Positions 30,945 to 40,591 of a DNA stretch of 64,000 nucleotides are shown one piece after another. Each line of letters opens with the position of its first letter. Position 1 is the stretch's first letter. Below the pieces are notes generated by a model. It saw only the letters and a program-made list of their open reading frames with translations. It was not told where the DNA came from and did no database searches. The stretch is from the NCBI GenBank assembly GCA_006386115.1, contig VFIW01000101.1, positions 1 to 64,000 of the forward strand. The letters are read 5' to 3'. The translations under genes were made by a program, and so were the position numbers. Origin of the DNA: Globisporangium splendens (lineage: Eukaryota; Oomycota; Peronosporomycetes; Pythiales; Pythiaceae).

Positions 30945-33900
30945 GATCCGCTGATCCGCTTGGAAGGTAAGGCTTCAGTCTACCCACATAAAATGTAGGG
31001 TGTAGACGCATGCGTGTAGGTATGTCTAGCGTGTAGGCATCACCATTGCATTTAACTACCCTGAACGGTCCAATGAACCTTGGCAGAAGCTTCGAGCTTC
31101 CCAAGTTGGACACTGCATGTTCAGGCAGGTTCGCCGTGCTAAGCAATACAAGATCATTGATCTTATACACTTGCTTGTTCTTCCTTCCGCTCTTGTCTGC
31201 TTGTTCCTTTTGCAGATCCTGAGCCTTCGCGATTGCGTCTCGAACAAACCTCACAACGGCTTGTCTCCTCACAACGAAGTCATCGACTAGCTGTGCCTCA
31301 CGACTAGTGATGTCGTTGAGGGGTTTCATCGAGTCAAAGTTGGCTTTTAACTCGGCAACAGCATTCAGGTCATGCGACGACTGCGGCTTATTGCCTTTAG
31401 CCGTAGTCCCTCCCCCACTTAAGGTAGAGACCTCACCCATTATGGAAGCAGGCACTCGGGGATGAATGCCATAGTTCACATAAAATGGAGAGTGACCTGT
31501 CGAGACATGCGTGGAGTTGTTCAACGCAAACTCTGCGAGAGGGAGAAACTCACTCCACTCTCCGAAAGACGTCGCATAACTGCGCAACACGTCTTCAAGG
31601 ACACGATTCACTCGTTCAGTTTGACCATCCGTTTCAGGATGTGCCGCTGTTGACATGGACAACTTGGTGTCCAGAAGTCCGAACAGTGCACGCCAGAACT
31701 TGGACGTAAACCGAGTGTCACGGTCAGACACGATCTCAACTGGCAGGCCATGCAGACGGAATACGACGTCTACAAAGACCTTGGCCGTCATTTCGGCTGA
31801 GATCTTGTCCGAAACCGGCGCAAGATGGACCATCTTGCTGAATCGGTCCACAAACACAAGGATGCCATTGCGTCCGTGTTTGTCACGTGGAAGTCCGAAT
31901 ATGAAGTCCATACTCACAGACTTCCAACTGTCCGATGGGACAGCCAATGAACGAAGTGGTGCCTGAGTGGAACCAGAAGGTTTCACTCGTTGGCAGATCT
32001 CGCAAGTCCTCACATACTTGCGCACCCACTTGTACATGTGTGGCCAGTAGTAATCTCGAGACAAGTTGAGAAACGTTTTCTCACGTCCGAGATGGCCACC
32101 AGAAGGACTGTCATGGTACTCATACAAGAGTCGATGACGCAGACCTTCGTCGTTGGGAACAACAACCCTTGCTGTATCCCCTTGTTCAACCGCGTAGTAC
32201 AACAACCCATTGTGTACTCGGAAGCGGTGAACTCGCGACCTTGTTCGAGCAGGCAAGCTCTGCAGTGCTTTGTCCGAAGGGTCCTTGAAATACTTCAACA
32301 AGTCCTGACATGTTTCGTCAGACTTGTACCCTTCGACAATGTCTTCTCGCACTGTAGTCGTAGCTTGCACTGCGATCGCTTGAACATCTTCGCAGAGTCG
32401 ACACGCTCCGTCCGTGTCTTCACTCTTGGTCTTCGGATCGTAATCCGGACGTCTTGAAAGCGCATCGGCTAAGATGTTCGTCTTGCCTGGCTTGTAGTGT
32501 ACAACAAAGTTGTACTCTGCAAAGAAGGAGAACCATCTCGCCATTCTTTGCGACAAGTGAGGAGTCTTTACCGCTGTACGCAGCGACGCATGATCTGTGT
32601 AGATCGCGAAGCGCTCCTCGCCAAGCAGATACACACGGAACTTGACCAAAGAATACTTCATCGCAAGAAGTTCTTTGTCATGAACTGGGTAGTTCCGTTC
32701 TGCGGGTCGGAGTTGTCGTGATTGATACGACACAACTCGCTCATGACCCTCATCATCGTGTTGCATCAATGCGCAACCGATGGCATAATCGCTTGCATCG
32801 CAAACCACATGAAAAGGCTTGTCGTGGTTTGCAATTGCCAGCACGGGAGCTTCTCGCAGACTCCTCTTTACTTCGGCAAATGCCATTTGATGGTCACTGG
32901 ACCACTCCCACTCAATGTCCTTCTTCAGGAGCTGTGTGAGGGGTTGCACCAACGCTGCATAATTGCGCGTGTACTTGTGCAAGTAATTGGCCAGACCCAA
33001 CCATTGTCGTAGCTGTTTGACATTCTGAGGCACAGGCCAATCGTCAATAGCTTTGACCTTCTCCGGATCAACTCGAACGCCATGCTTTCCCACAAAGCAG
33101 CCGAGAACGGGGATCTCTGGTGCAAAGAATATGCACTTCTTCAGGTTAGCGTAGAGCTTGTTCTCTCGCATGACCTGAAAGACTTGACGGAGATGGTCAA
33201 GATGAACATCAACGTCAGACTTTTCACCCGTGGTTTTACTATGAACGAATATATCGTCAAAGTAACTCGGTGCAAACCCTCTCAATGGACGAAGTAAATT
33301 CGTGACCATCCTATTGAAAGTCGCAGGAGCGTTCTTCAAACCCTGTGGCATCACTAACCATTCCCACAGCATACCACTCGGGGTACTCACTGCGGTTAGT
33401 GGTACATCGTCTTCGCGCATTCGAATCTGATAGAACCCATCTTTCAGATCGATAGCACTGAAGACAGTACTGCCAACCATTCCATCAAGGATCATATCCT
33501 TGCGTGGAACCGGAGTCTGAGCTGGAATGGTAGCGTCGTTCAGCTTGTTGAAAGCGTGGACGATGCGCCAACCACCAGTTGCCTTCTTCACACAGAAGGT
33601 TGGGCTGCAATGTGGAGACTTGCTCTCTCGCACATGCCCAGCCTTAGCACGTTGCGCAAAGAACTCGTCGATCGCAACGACTTGTTCTCTTGGCAACGGC
33701 CACTGCCGTGTGATACAATACTTCGTGCCAGGAAGTATGTCAATCTCGTGACGAATGCCTCTATCGAATGGCAGTTCGTCCGGCACCTTGTCTGGGAATA
33801 TGTCCTCATATTCCTTGACAAGTTCATACACGGGGTTCGTCTTGAGAGCGTCCCATGACTGCTCCTCGAACTTTTCCTTCCGTGTCTTCTCATCGAACAC

Positions 33901-34989
33901 TTCAGCCTCCGTTGCTGATACCGTGTTGATGTCTTCTGCATCGTCAACATCGACGATCATGCAGACCTGCGAAATTTCGCCTTTCGCTAGGCTACGCTTC
34001 AGCGTCTTCTTGCTCATCCACGGCAAGGAAATCAACTCTTCAACAGAGCTTGGAGGATTTTCAATCTTCACGTGACGGATTACATCCACGTCACCATCTT
34101 CTTTGTAGACCGCGATATTCGCAAACTCGCTTGAAATGTCTTGTGCTTGGACACTTCCTTCGTCACCGTAACTTGTACCTTGATCAGGGGCACACGTTGC
34201 GCTTGCAACACTTGACGATAATTGCTTCTTTTTCTTGGTCGTCTTGTCTCGGGATGGCTCTTCGGCTCTTTTCCCATTCGTTTCTTCCACGCACATCGCC
34301 TCATCCATGGGGTCGATGGCAAAGGAGACAGTCTTTTGTTGGCGCCTGACTGCTCCACCTCCAGTAGTCTTCTTCAAGATGGGTACCGCTTGTGAACATG
34401 GGGGGCCATCGCACACCGCAATATCACGAGGGTCATCCGGGATCTCTTCCACAGATGTATACACCCACACCACTTCATCCGTTGTCACACAGCTCAAGTC
34501 AGCATCGTGTGACTTGTCAACGGAGATCTTCATCTTCATCCAGTCAATGCTAGGTTGATAACGCTTCAACCACGGCATGCCCAGGATGATGTCAAACTTG
34601 TCATCGAGGTCGAGTAGAATAAACTCGTCTTCACCTCGGAAATCTTCACACTTCATCACCAAGCGCACCACGCGCTTCGGCATCTTCACAGTTGACCCGT
34701 TGGCCAACCGAATAACCATCGTCTTGTCTTCATTCGCATCAGGCATTGGTACTTTATGCCTGACGATCGCTTCATTTCGAACAAAATTGTTCGACGCACC
34801 AGTGTCAACCAAAGCACGTAGAGGCGTTGCAATACCGTCTACATGAGCTTTGAGAACGATCAAACTTGACGTTTGACTGACACTGTTCTCCCTCGTGGAA
34901 ACTGCATGTGCATCATGCACATTGGGGCCAGAGTCCTGTGTCTCCACAGCGTCCACAGTCCTCTTTTCCGGGCCAATAGGAGGCCCCAC
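30226..34989 (-). CDS. Gypsy pol polyprotein (protease, RT, RNase H, integrase, chromodomain)
   Basis: 1587 codons. In order: aspartic protease (LVDTGASNNFV, about residue 60), RT (FSAIDLKDGFYQIRM; FDDIFVHSK motif C), RNase H (VVCDASDYAIGCAL, TDHASL), integrase with HHCC knuckle (HDSPSGGHLGREK...CEICQRVK) and DDE core (SMDFIFGLP, SDRDTRFTSKFW, HPETDGQTERVNRV), Ser-rich linker, then chromodomain (RWVVESIVDHED, RVRWRGYPPSSDTWEP). The frame starts with GTG right behind the gag stop and lies in the -1 frame relative to gag, so expression is likely by -1 frameshifting or reinitiation. It ends at TAG 30226-30228, about 70 codons early compared with the other copy. Confidence 0.93.
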   Translation of the reverse strand: MGPPIGPEKRTVDAVETQDSGPNVHDAHAVSTRENSVSQTSSLIVLKAHVDGIATPLRALVDTGASNNFVRNEAIVRHKVPMPDANEDKTMVIRLANGSTVKMPKRVVRLVMKCEDFRGEDEFILLDLDDKFDIILGMPWLKRYQPSIDWMKMKISVDKSHDADLSCVTTDEVVWVYTSVEEIPDDPRDIAVCDGPPCSQAVPILKKTTGGGAVRRQQKTVSFAIDPMDEAMCVEETNGKRAEEPSRDKTTKKKKQLSSSVASATCAPDQGTSYGDEGSVQAQDISSEFANIAVYKEDGDVDVIRHVKIENPPSSVEELISLPWMSKKTLKRSLAKGEISQVCMIVDVDDAEDINTVSATEAEVFDEKTRKEKFEEQSWDALKTNPVYELVKEYEDIFPDKVPDELPFDRGIRHEIDILPGTKYCITRQWPLPREQVVAIDEFFAQRAKAGHVRESKSPHCSPTFCVKKATGGWRIVHAFNKLNDATIPAQTPVPRKDMILDGMVGSTVFSAIDLKDGFYQIRMREDDVPLTAVSTPSGMLWEWLVMPQGLKNAPATFNRMVTNLLRPLRGFAPSYFDDIFVHSKTTGEKSDVDVHLDHLRQVFQVMRENKLYANLKKCIFFAPEIPVLGCFVGKHGVRVDPEKVKAIDDWPVPQNVKQLRQWLGLANYLHKYTRNYAALVQPLTQLLKKDIEWEWSSDHQMAFAEVKRSLREAPVLAIANHDKPFHVVCDASDYAIGCALMQHDDEGHERVVSYQSRQLRPAERNYPVHDKELLAMKYSLVKFRVYLLGEERFAIYTDHASLRTAVKTPHLSQRMARWFSFFAEYNFVVHYKPGKTNILADALSRRPDYDPKTKSEDTDGACRLCEDVQAIAVQATTTVREDIVEGYKSDETCQDLLKYFKDPSDKALQSLPARTRSRVHRFRVHNGLLYYAVEQGDTARVVVPNDEGLRHRLLYEYHDSPSGGHLGREKTFLNLSRDYYWPHMYKWVRKYVRTCEICQRVKPSGSTQAPLRSLAVPSDSWKSVSMDFIFGLPRDKHGRNGILVFVDRFSKMVHLAPVSDKISAEMTAKVFVDVVFRLHGLPVEIVSDRDTRFTSKFWRALFGLLDTKLSMSTAAHPETDGQTERVNRVLEDVLRSYATSFGEWSEFLPLAEFALNNSTHVSTGHSPFYVNYGIHPRVPASIMGEVSTLSGGGTTAKGNKPQSSHDLNAVAELKANFDSMKPLNDITSREAQLVDDFVVRRQAVVRFVRDAIAKAQDLQKEQADKSGRKNKQVYKINDLVLLSTANLPEHAVSNLGSSKLLPRFIGPFRVVKCNGDAYTLDIPTRMRLHPTFYVGRLKPYLPSGSADPTRSSANDQADREASPLDCEEQTAHRSGDSSRRTRVAGRRRIGPSPTPALEDENGTHHEVPQKPNLPLPQSAKGDREPTHETSRFSGVEQVRPEPVGTVPRNGTPKPNTGHNLLSGHRSLTHDRRQGSRDSRSVPQVSNNAAAKPRFAHDEHSSTSRVAQSFSRSAPPPLIDSQGDHRWVVESIVDHEDRPTRGKKRLSPQRFYRVRWRGYPPSSDTWEPRQTMESDVPDVVRSYENCL

Positions 34990-34991
34990 CC

Positions 34992-36095
34992 CTACTGTCC
35001 ATTCCCGTTTTTTGACCCAGGTGACCGCTCGAACCGACGACCGTAAGAACGATCGTGGTTGTTCGAACGAGCACCCTGTGTCGTTTGCCGGTCAGGCAAA
35101 GACACTTTGCAGTTCCGAGCGAAGTGACCCGGCTTCCCGCAACGGAAACACTTCCCATCGTTGCGAGGACGCTCATTTCCAGGCGTGGAAATGTACGAGA
35201 TGTCCATAGGCTCGGGACCATCATGCGCAACATTCGATTGCCGAATTGGTCTCGACGCAAACACGTGGAACTTCGCTTGCTTCATGCTGAACTCTTCTTG
35301 CATGGCACGTTCAATGGCTTCGTCCAGCGTCTTGGGATACTCGCGGAACAGTTGGTTCCGAATCGGACCGTCGTTCAGACCCGCCATGAACGTCACGACT
35401 TGCGTCGGAACGTCAATCGGCTCGTCAACGATGCTCGACACCAAGTAGCGAGCACGTTGTACATACGAGTGAAGGTCGAAACGGCCTTGACGAAGCTTGA
35501 GGAACTCGGCGCGCGCACGGAACTCACTCTGTGGTGGTTCAAACGCCTTCTTGAGTTCGGCCTTGAAATGATCGTAGATGGGGAAGCAGTTTAGATCGGC
35601 TAAACGCTTGCCATACGCCCAGCTCTTTGCACGACCCGCAAGGTTGGACATCGCGAACAACACTTGCTGCGAAGGGTCTCGCAGTTGTCTTGCAGTGATA
35701 GCTGCATCCAACTCGACGAACCATCTCGAAAGAGGTTCGTTCTCTCCGCCACGATACGGAGAGACATCCAGCTTCAGCGGCACCGTCCTGAAGGACGAAA
35801 CAGGGGTTGCGACCTGCTTTCGAGATTCAATAATCTCGTGGTGCATGAAACTGACCGCGGCGTTCTTCTGGTCTTCAGGAGACGCCGATCGTAGCAGGCT
35901 GATTACAGTAGCCTCCCCGATGACGTTTCGCATCCGCTCCAGCGCCGACCACTCATAAGAAGACAAATGAGGAAAATACTCATTCGTCAACTCGACAGTT
36001 TCCGGTACTGCTGGACCGAGTGGCGCATCTACTCCTTCCATGTTCTCAGACATAGACGGAAGTAGGTCTTGGACAGGAATGCGCGAAGTGCTCAA
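34992..36095 (-). CDS. Gypsy gag (capsid and nucleocapsid)
   Basis: 367 residues. The middle holds a retrotransposon capsid-type region (FDLHSYVQRARYLV, DEAIERAMQEEFSMKQ) and the C-terminus a CCHC zinc knuckle (CFRCGKPGHFARNC) that binds element RNA. It ends three bases before the pol frame starts. Gag forms the virus-like particle in which reverse transcription takes place. Frame intact. Confidence 0.9.
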   Translation of the reverse strand: MSTSRIPVQDLLPSMSENMEGVDAPLGPAVPETVELTNEYFPHLSSYEWSALERMRNVIGEATVISLLRSASPEDQKNAAVSFMHHEIIESRKQVATPVSSFRTVPLKLDVSPYRGGENEPLSRWFVELDAAITARQLRDPSQQVLFAMSNLAGRAKSWAYGKRLADLNCFPIYDHFKAELKKAFEPPQSEFRARAEFLKLRQGRFDLHSYVQRARYLVSSIVDEPIDVPTQVVTFMAGLNDGPIRNQLFREYPKTLDEAIERAMQEEFSMKQAKFHVFASRPIRQSNVAHDGPEPMDISYISTPGNERPRNDGKCFRCGKPGHFARNCKVSLPDRQTTQGARSNNHDRSYGRRFERSPGSKNGNGQ

Positions 36096-36140
36096 AGCCG
36101 CTTCGTCAAACCTTTTCGCTTCACTGGGTCGCTGGAAGGA

Positions 36141-36158
36141 CCGCTCGAAGTGCTACCA
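36141..36158 (-). other. Gypsy primer-binding site
   Basis: Two bases inside the 5' LTR the minus strand reads TGGTAGCACTTCGAGCGG, which begins with the TGG complementary to a tRNA CCA end. Which tRNA supplies the primer cannot be told without the genome's tRNA set. Confidence 0.6.
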
Positions 36159-36160
36159 GG

Positions 36161-36811
36161 TGTAATGGGGCGCTGTTCCAAACAGTCCCCAAAACACGGC
36201 ACACACGCTTGTGCGACGAGGAAGCAATCCCGACTTGGAGGGAGAGAAGAACGACTTGAGGGCTTGAGAGAAAATTTGCAACTGAATTGAAAAGGTTATG
36301 GTTCCTGTCGCTACTTACAAATGAACCCCAAGGGATCCTACACGTTTTATAACTAAAACCTAAACATACACAATAAAACCTATGAATCTGATATATAAAA
36401 CCTTGGGTACACTGAGGTTGAACCCACGAGATCTTCGAGAAGCTTGAACTTGAAGTTCCGTGGAAAATTCCCTGCAAAGTGATTGGCTACAGCCACTCAC
36501 TTTAGGTGGCAGAGACACGTTGGTCTCATCACCTGTGCAGTTTCCCAAGTAGGAACCATCACTCAGTACTTGATTAGTACATGGATGTCATCACTCTGTA
36601 CTGATTAGTACATGTGAACAACATTCTGCAGTGATCAGCACAGAGAGCGCTCGTGACGTCATGGGATGACGTCACATGTGCATGTGGGGACTGTCGTACT
36701 GTAATCCCTTTGTTAATTGTCTCTCCACAATGCACACTGAAGGTTGTGTGTGGCACACTAGATCTGGGAACAGATCCACCTTCATGTAATGGCTAGGTAT
36801 AGCCCATTACA
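36161..36811 (-). repeat. Gypsy 5' LTR
   Basis: 651 bp with ends TGTAATGGG...CCCATTACA. TGACGTCA palindromes at 36654-36661 and 36667-36674. Its length is close to that of the LTR at 736-1385. Next to its outer end is the GCTTC target duplicate (36812-36816). Confidence 0.92.
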
Positions 36812-38466
36812 GCTTCAAGGTCGTCTTCAGCTGTTATCGCCAAAACCACACGCACAGTCGTTTGCTTTGCGACAGGCGCAAACGTCTCAAAGAAATCAAC
36901 TCCCATCTGTTGCGCGAACCCACGTGCGACAAAACGGGCCTTGAACTTGTTCACGCTTCCATCTGCATTGCGTTTCACTTTGAACAACCACCTGCTTCCG
37001 ATCAGTTTCTTTCCAGGTGGCAAGTCGACCAGCTCCCATGTCTCGTGCTGTCTCAGCGACTGTATCTCCGCGTCCATCGCGGCTTTCCACTCTCGCTTGA
37101 ATTCTGACTTCATGATTCCACCATATGTTGACTCTTTCTCATCTTCCAACGCAGTGGTGAGGCAAAACAGGCCATCTAGCTCTCCCTCAAAGTCGTCATC
37201 GTTGAGCTCACCGCGGCGCATCCCGTTGAATTCATCTTCGTACCGAATCACTCCCCTCTTCTTCCTCGCAGGTCGGACGCGTCGCTGGTTCTCTCCATCT
37301 CTCCCTGGAGTCCCAGATGGCACGCTGGTTATCATTCGGCGACCAGACACGCGCGGAGACATGCTCTCTTCGAGATCAGTTGGCACGATGTCCAGACATT
37401 CGCTCGCTGCTGTCTCATATGGAGCCAGTCGGTTCCCAGGTGGTTCGAACGCTTCCATTTGGCCATATGATGGATGGCTGTGCGACACGAGTTGGTGCTG
37501 AGGTGACGGAGCTCCATAGCTGCCGTTGCTGCTCAAATCAAATTTTTTACGCTCCTGGTCACCCGGAGGATCGACACTGAGACTGCTCGTTCCCAAACCC
37601 AACGCTCCACATGCAGAGCCGGACTCAACAAACGTCACACTGCGCGCATTAAGTATTTCCCCAGTTTCGGCGACCAGCAAGCGGTACCCTCTCTGGTTCT
37701 CAAGGTACCCAAGGAACCGACACTTCACACCGCTGTCATCAAGCTTCGATCGCTTTTGTTTCGGTACGTGCGCGTAGCATTCGCAGCCAAACACTCGCAT
37801 GGACTGGTACTGAAACTTGCGCTTGAAAGTGTCTTCGTAGGGCGTCGTGTGCGGTCGAGTGCTTGTGCTAATCGTGTTGCGAATGAACGCTGCGGTCACG
37901 AATGCTTCAGCCCAGAACGACTTGTCCAGCCCACAGTCCTTCAGCATGCAGCGTGCCATCTCGACCAACGTGCGGTTCGCCCTCTCAGCCATGCCGTTTT
38001 GCTGGGGAGTATGCGGGATCGTGAACTCCTGCTTGATGTCCTTCGAGTCACAGTAAGTCTTCATTTCATTCGACTTGTACTCGCCTCCATTGTCACTGCG
38101 GATGACCCGAACACTCACATTTGCGTTTGTGTTCATGAATTTGCAGAATTCGACAAACTTCCCCATCACATCAGACTTCTTGCGAATGGGGTACACCTTC
38201 ACAAAGCGTGTTTTCATCATGATGAACGTGACTGCAAAGCGACACCCAGACTTTGAGTTTGGCGCGATGGGACCAAGTACGTCCGAGCATACGATGTCAG
38301 GTCGCCGCATGGCGTCGTCGTCTCGCTGCGGGAAGGACTTCTGCACTTGTTTCGCAAGTGCGCACACATCGCAGTTTTTCGTACTCGTGGTCCTGGATCG
38401 ATCCCGCCGGCGGCCAGCATTTTCAGCGCTTTTTCGCGCGATACGTGACCGAGTCTCCGATGCCAC
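36812..38466 (-). pseudogene. Copia pol: integrase and first part of RT (severed by gypsy)
   Basis: Continues the copia polyprotein in a second frame. Contains the integrase knuckle end (CDVCALAKQVQKSFPQ), core residues in VCSDVLGP, RVIRSDNGGEYKSNEM and NGMAERANRTLVEMARCML, a variable linker, then the start of RT (WELVDLPPGKKLIGSRWLFKVK, KARFVARGFAQQMGVDF) and breaks off at ITAEDDLE, where gypsy entered. Its upstream end overlaps the other frame near 38400, so one frameshift separates it from gag. Confidence 0.9.
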
Positions 38467-39611
38467 AAGTCTGCGTCCGCTTCAGCCGAGTGGCACTCCG
38501 CGATTTTGGCGATGTCAAGGTAAATGAGATTTCCCCTTTTTGCCCCGCTTCCAGCCGCAGCACCGTTCTTGGTGATCATGCAGCCGTTGACATCCATCTC
38601 AACTCTCATTGCTTTTGACAATATCGCAGGGATCGAGAACAGGTTGCGGCTCAGGTTTTCGACGTGCAGCGCATTTTCAAGTCGCGCGTTTACGACACGG
38701 CCACCCACGCGCAACTCGAGTTCAACAGTTCCGACGCCGAGGACGCGCAACTTCACTCCAGTTTTCGCGATCGACACCGTTCTACCGGTGTCGTCGACTC
38801 GGTATTCGACGAACTCGTCTTTCGACGCGCACATGTGGTTCGACGCTCCACTATCGACAACCCACTCACACCTTACGCCACCATGGGTGTCATGGACGTA
38901 GAACGCGACGTTCGACTCATACGCGTCACCACCTTCGTTTGGGCATTCACGTTTGAAGTGACCAAGCTTGCCACAAAGGTAACACTTAATAAACTTCTTG
39001 TTGAACCACTTTTTCTTTTCTCCGTGTCTTCCTCTTCCTGCCAACATGGCAGTTTCTTCTTCAATTCTTCCCATTTCCTTTTGGCGAATGTCTTCCGCCA
39101 GGACTCGGCTGATCACATCTCCATACGTGAACTTCGCCACACTCATCCGAAACGCCTGGACGAGTCCCTCATACGAGGCTGGGAGACTGCGCAGCAGCGC
39201 AGCACACACATCTTCTTCGTCGGGGCGGCAACCAGCGCTCCCCATCTGCAGCACAAGAGTCTCGAGCTCTTCAATGTGCTTATCCATCGAGCTTGTGGAG
39301 TACCGAAAGGTCGAAAACTTCTCCTTCAACCACATGCGGCTCGACATATCCTTTGTCTCGTTCAGACGCTGGAGAGTCGCCCACGCTTCACCCGCAGTCG
39401 TCGTTGAGATCACGTGCAGCACTTGTGAGTCCGTCAGGCTCAACACAATCGCCGCGTGCGCTTGCTCCATCAACGCTGCATCGAGCGGCACGCTTCCTTC
39501 CACTTGACCCCGCAGTCCACGCGACCGCAGGTGCATCTTCATTTTGAAGCTCCAAAGCTGGTAGTTGGTGCCGTCGAACTTGTCGACCTTCTCAAACGTT
39601 GTTGGGCTCAC
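38400..39611 (-). pseudogene. Copia gag, protease and pre-integrase segment
   Basis: Starts at GTG (39609-39611) right behind a TAG; ATG would be expected there. Gag-type sequence (KFDGTNYQLWSFKMKMHL, RLNETKDMSSRMWLKEKFS), CCHC knuckle CYLCGKLGHFKREC, aspartic protease WVVDSGASNHMCASKD, and the pre-integrase motif DLWHRRLGHVSREKALKML. The frame leaves the expected path near 38400, where the next frame takes over, so the polyprotein is frameshifted. Confidence 0.88.
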
Positions 39612-39615
39612 AACC
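39604..39615 (-). other. Copia primer-binding site, half-tRNA type, overlapping the start codon
   Basis: Directly after the 5' LTR the minus strand reads GGTTGTGAGCCC. Its complement GGGCTCACAACC differs by one base from GGGCTCATAACC, the usual initiator-tRNA-Met anticodon arm. Copia of Drosophila and yeast Ty5 prime from an initiator-tRNA half-molecule in this way. With A instead of the central G the site would contain the ATG of the polyprotein (ATG AGC CCA). Confidence 0.5.
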
Positions 39616-40046
39616 TAAAGAGAGCGTTGGAGCTTGGATGTTGATGCAACTTGTGCACAAGATGGCAATGCAAAAAGTGAGTGTATTAGTCAGCTTGAGC
39701 AAAAGATCTGAAAGGTGTTTGAGCTAGGCGTCCCCTACGCTTCCCCTCTGCTGCTCAAAGACTTCCTGACCACACAATATACAAATGCAACATGAAAGCG
39801 CCGCGCTCGTGCTTGCGTTCTAGAACGATCGAAGGAACCGGGCGTGCTGAACCGGTCTGCATGAACCATGCTTGGAAGTCGGCTGGAAGTGGAACCAAAA
39901 AGGAGAACATGAGCGAGACTCGAACCAGCGACCTCAGGTTGGAAGCAGAACGCCAAACCACTGCACCATAGTGAAATCTATACAAATGTTTCTCGAACAC
40001 ACCAACTGTAACACGCACACACACGCGAACACGATCATCTTCAACA
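39616..40046 (-). repeat. Copia 5' LTR
   Basis: 431-432 bp, one base different by eye from the 3' LTR at 27493-27924. It holds the second copy of the tRNA-like segment (A box 39958-39968, B box 39916-39926, minus strand). Confidence 0.88.
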
Positions 40047-40591
40047 AATTGTTGTCGATAGCAATTAATGAGCAATAGTTAGCAATAATATCGATGTTTG
40101 TCCAGGTTTTGGGTCAGCTTTTGATCCCTCATATCACGACTGAAGGTTTCTTTAACAATCGATAAATATCGAATAATATAGCTAATTTTCGAAAATGGAA
40201 CATTTGAAAATAGCGTCAGTTCAGTTCTGTTCTGGGTACTTTTTGGATCGATCTTTCGACCACGCCACGAGAGTGCAACCAAAAGGGATACGCCTCTTTG
40301 CTGCTGGGAGAGAGTGGCGTGTGCTCCCTTCGAGGCAGGTAATGAACATAGCGACGAGTCATGGAGCCGCTTTTGCGTTCACTCTTCTATCTGAAGCTGG
40401 TTTCGGTGTAAGTAGGAGCAAGGATACTGTCGTTCGATAACGTAACACAATATACCACAACAACAACAACAACATAGCGACGAGTCAAACAGACAAGGTC
40501 ACATTCGTCGAGTGCGCGAACAAGAAAAAAAGAGAGGTCATCCGTAAATCTGCATATTTGATTTGTTTCTATCTCCCACCATGAAGCGATT
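40047..40591. other. No gene recognised
   Basis: AT-rich spacer right of the copia element with a short CAACAA run near 40456-40475. Confidence 0.45.

Larger units (their letters stand above)
29172..36811 (-). mobile_element. Ty3/gypsy chromodomain LTR retrotransposon (nested)
   Basis: 7.64-kb element on the minus strand with LTRs 36161-36811 and 29172-29803, gag, pol and chromodomain, flanked by a perfect 5-bp target duplication GCTTC (29167-29171 and 36812-36816). Removing it and one GCTTC rejoins the copia reading frame (ITAEDDLE / ADQVVVDTAF). The gag and pol frames are largely intact, but the pol stop at 30226-30228 is premature relative to the copy at 1-505. The two LTRs differ by about 25 substitutions and two indels. 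Confidence 0.93.
27493..40046 (-). mobile_element. Ty1/copia LTR retrotransposon, split by a nested gypsy element
   Basis: Copia element reading on the minus strand: LTR 39616-40046, gag/protease/integrase 36812-39611, RT/RNase H 27939-29171, polypurine tract 27925-27933, LTR 27493-27924. It is interrupted inside the reverse transcriptase by the gypsy element 29172-36811. Domain order integrase before RT makes it copia, not gypsy. Flanking 5-mers on the element strand are CAATT and CTATT, a target-site duplication with one mismatch. Its polyprotein is also broken by a frameshift near 38400 and by a GTG where the ATG is expected. Confidence 0.9.
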
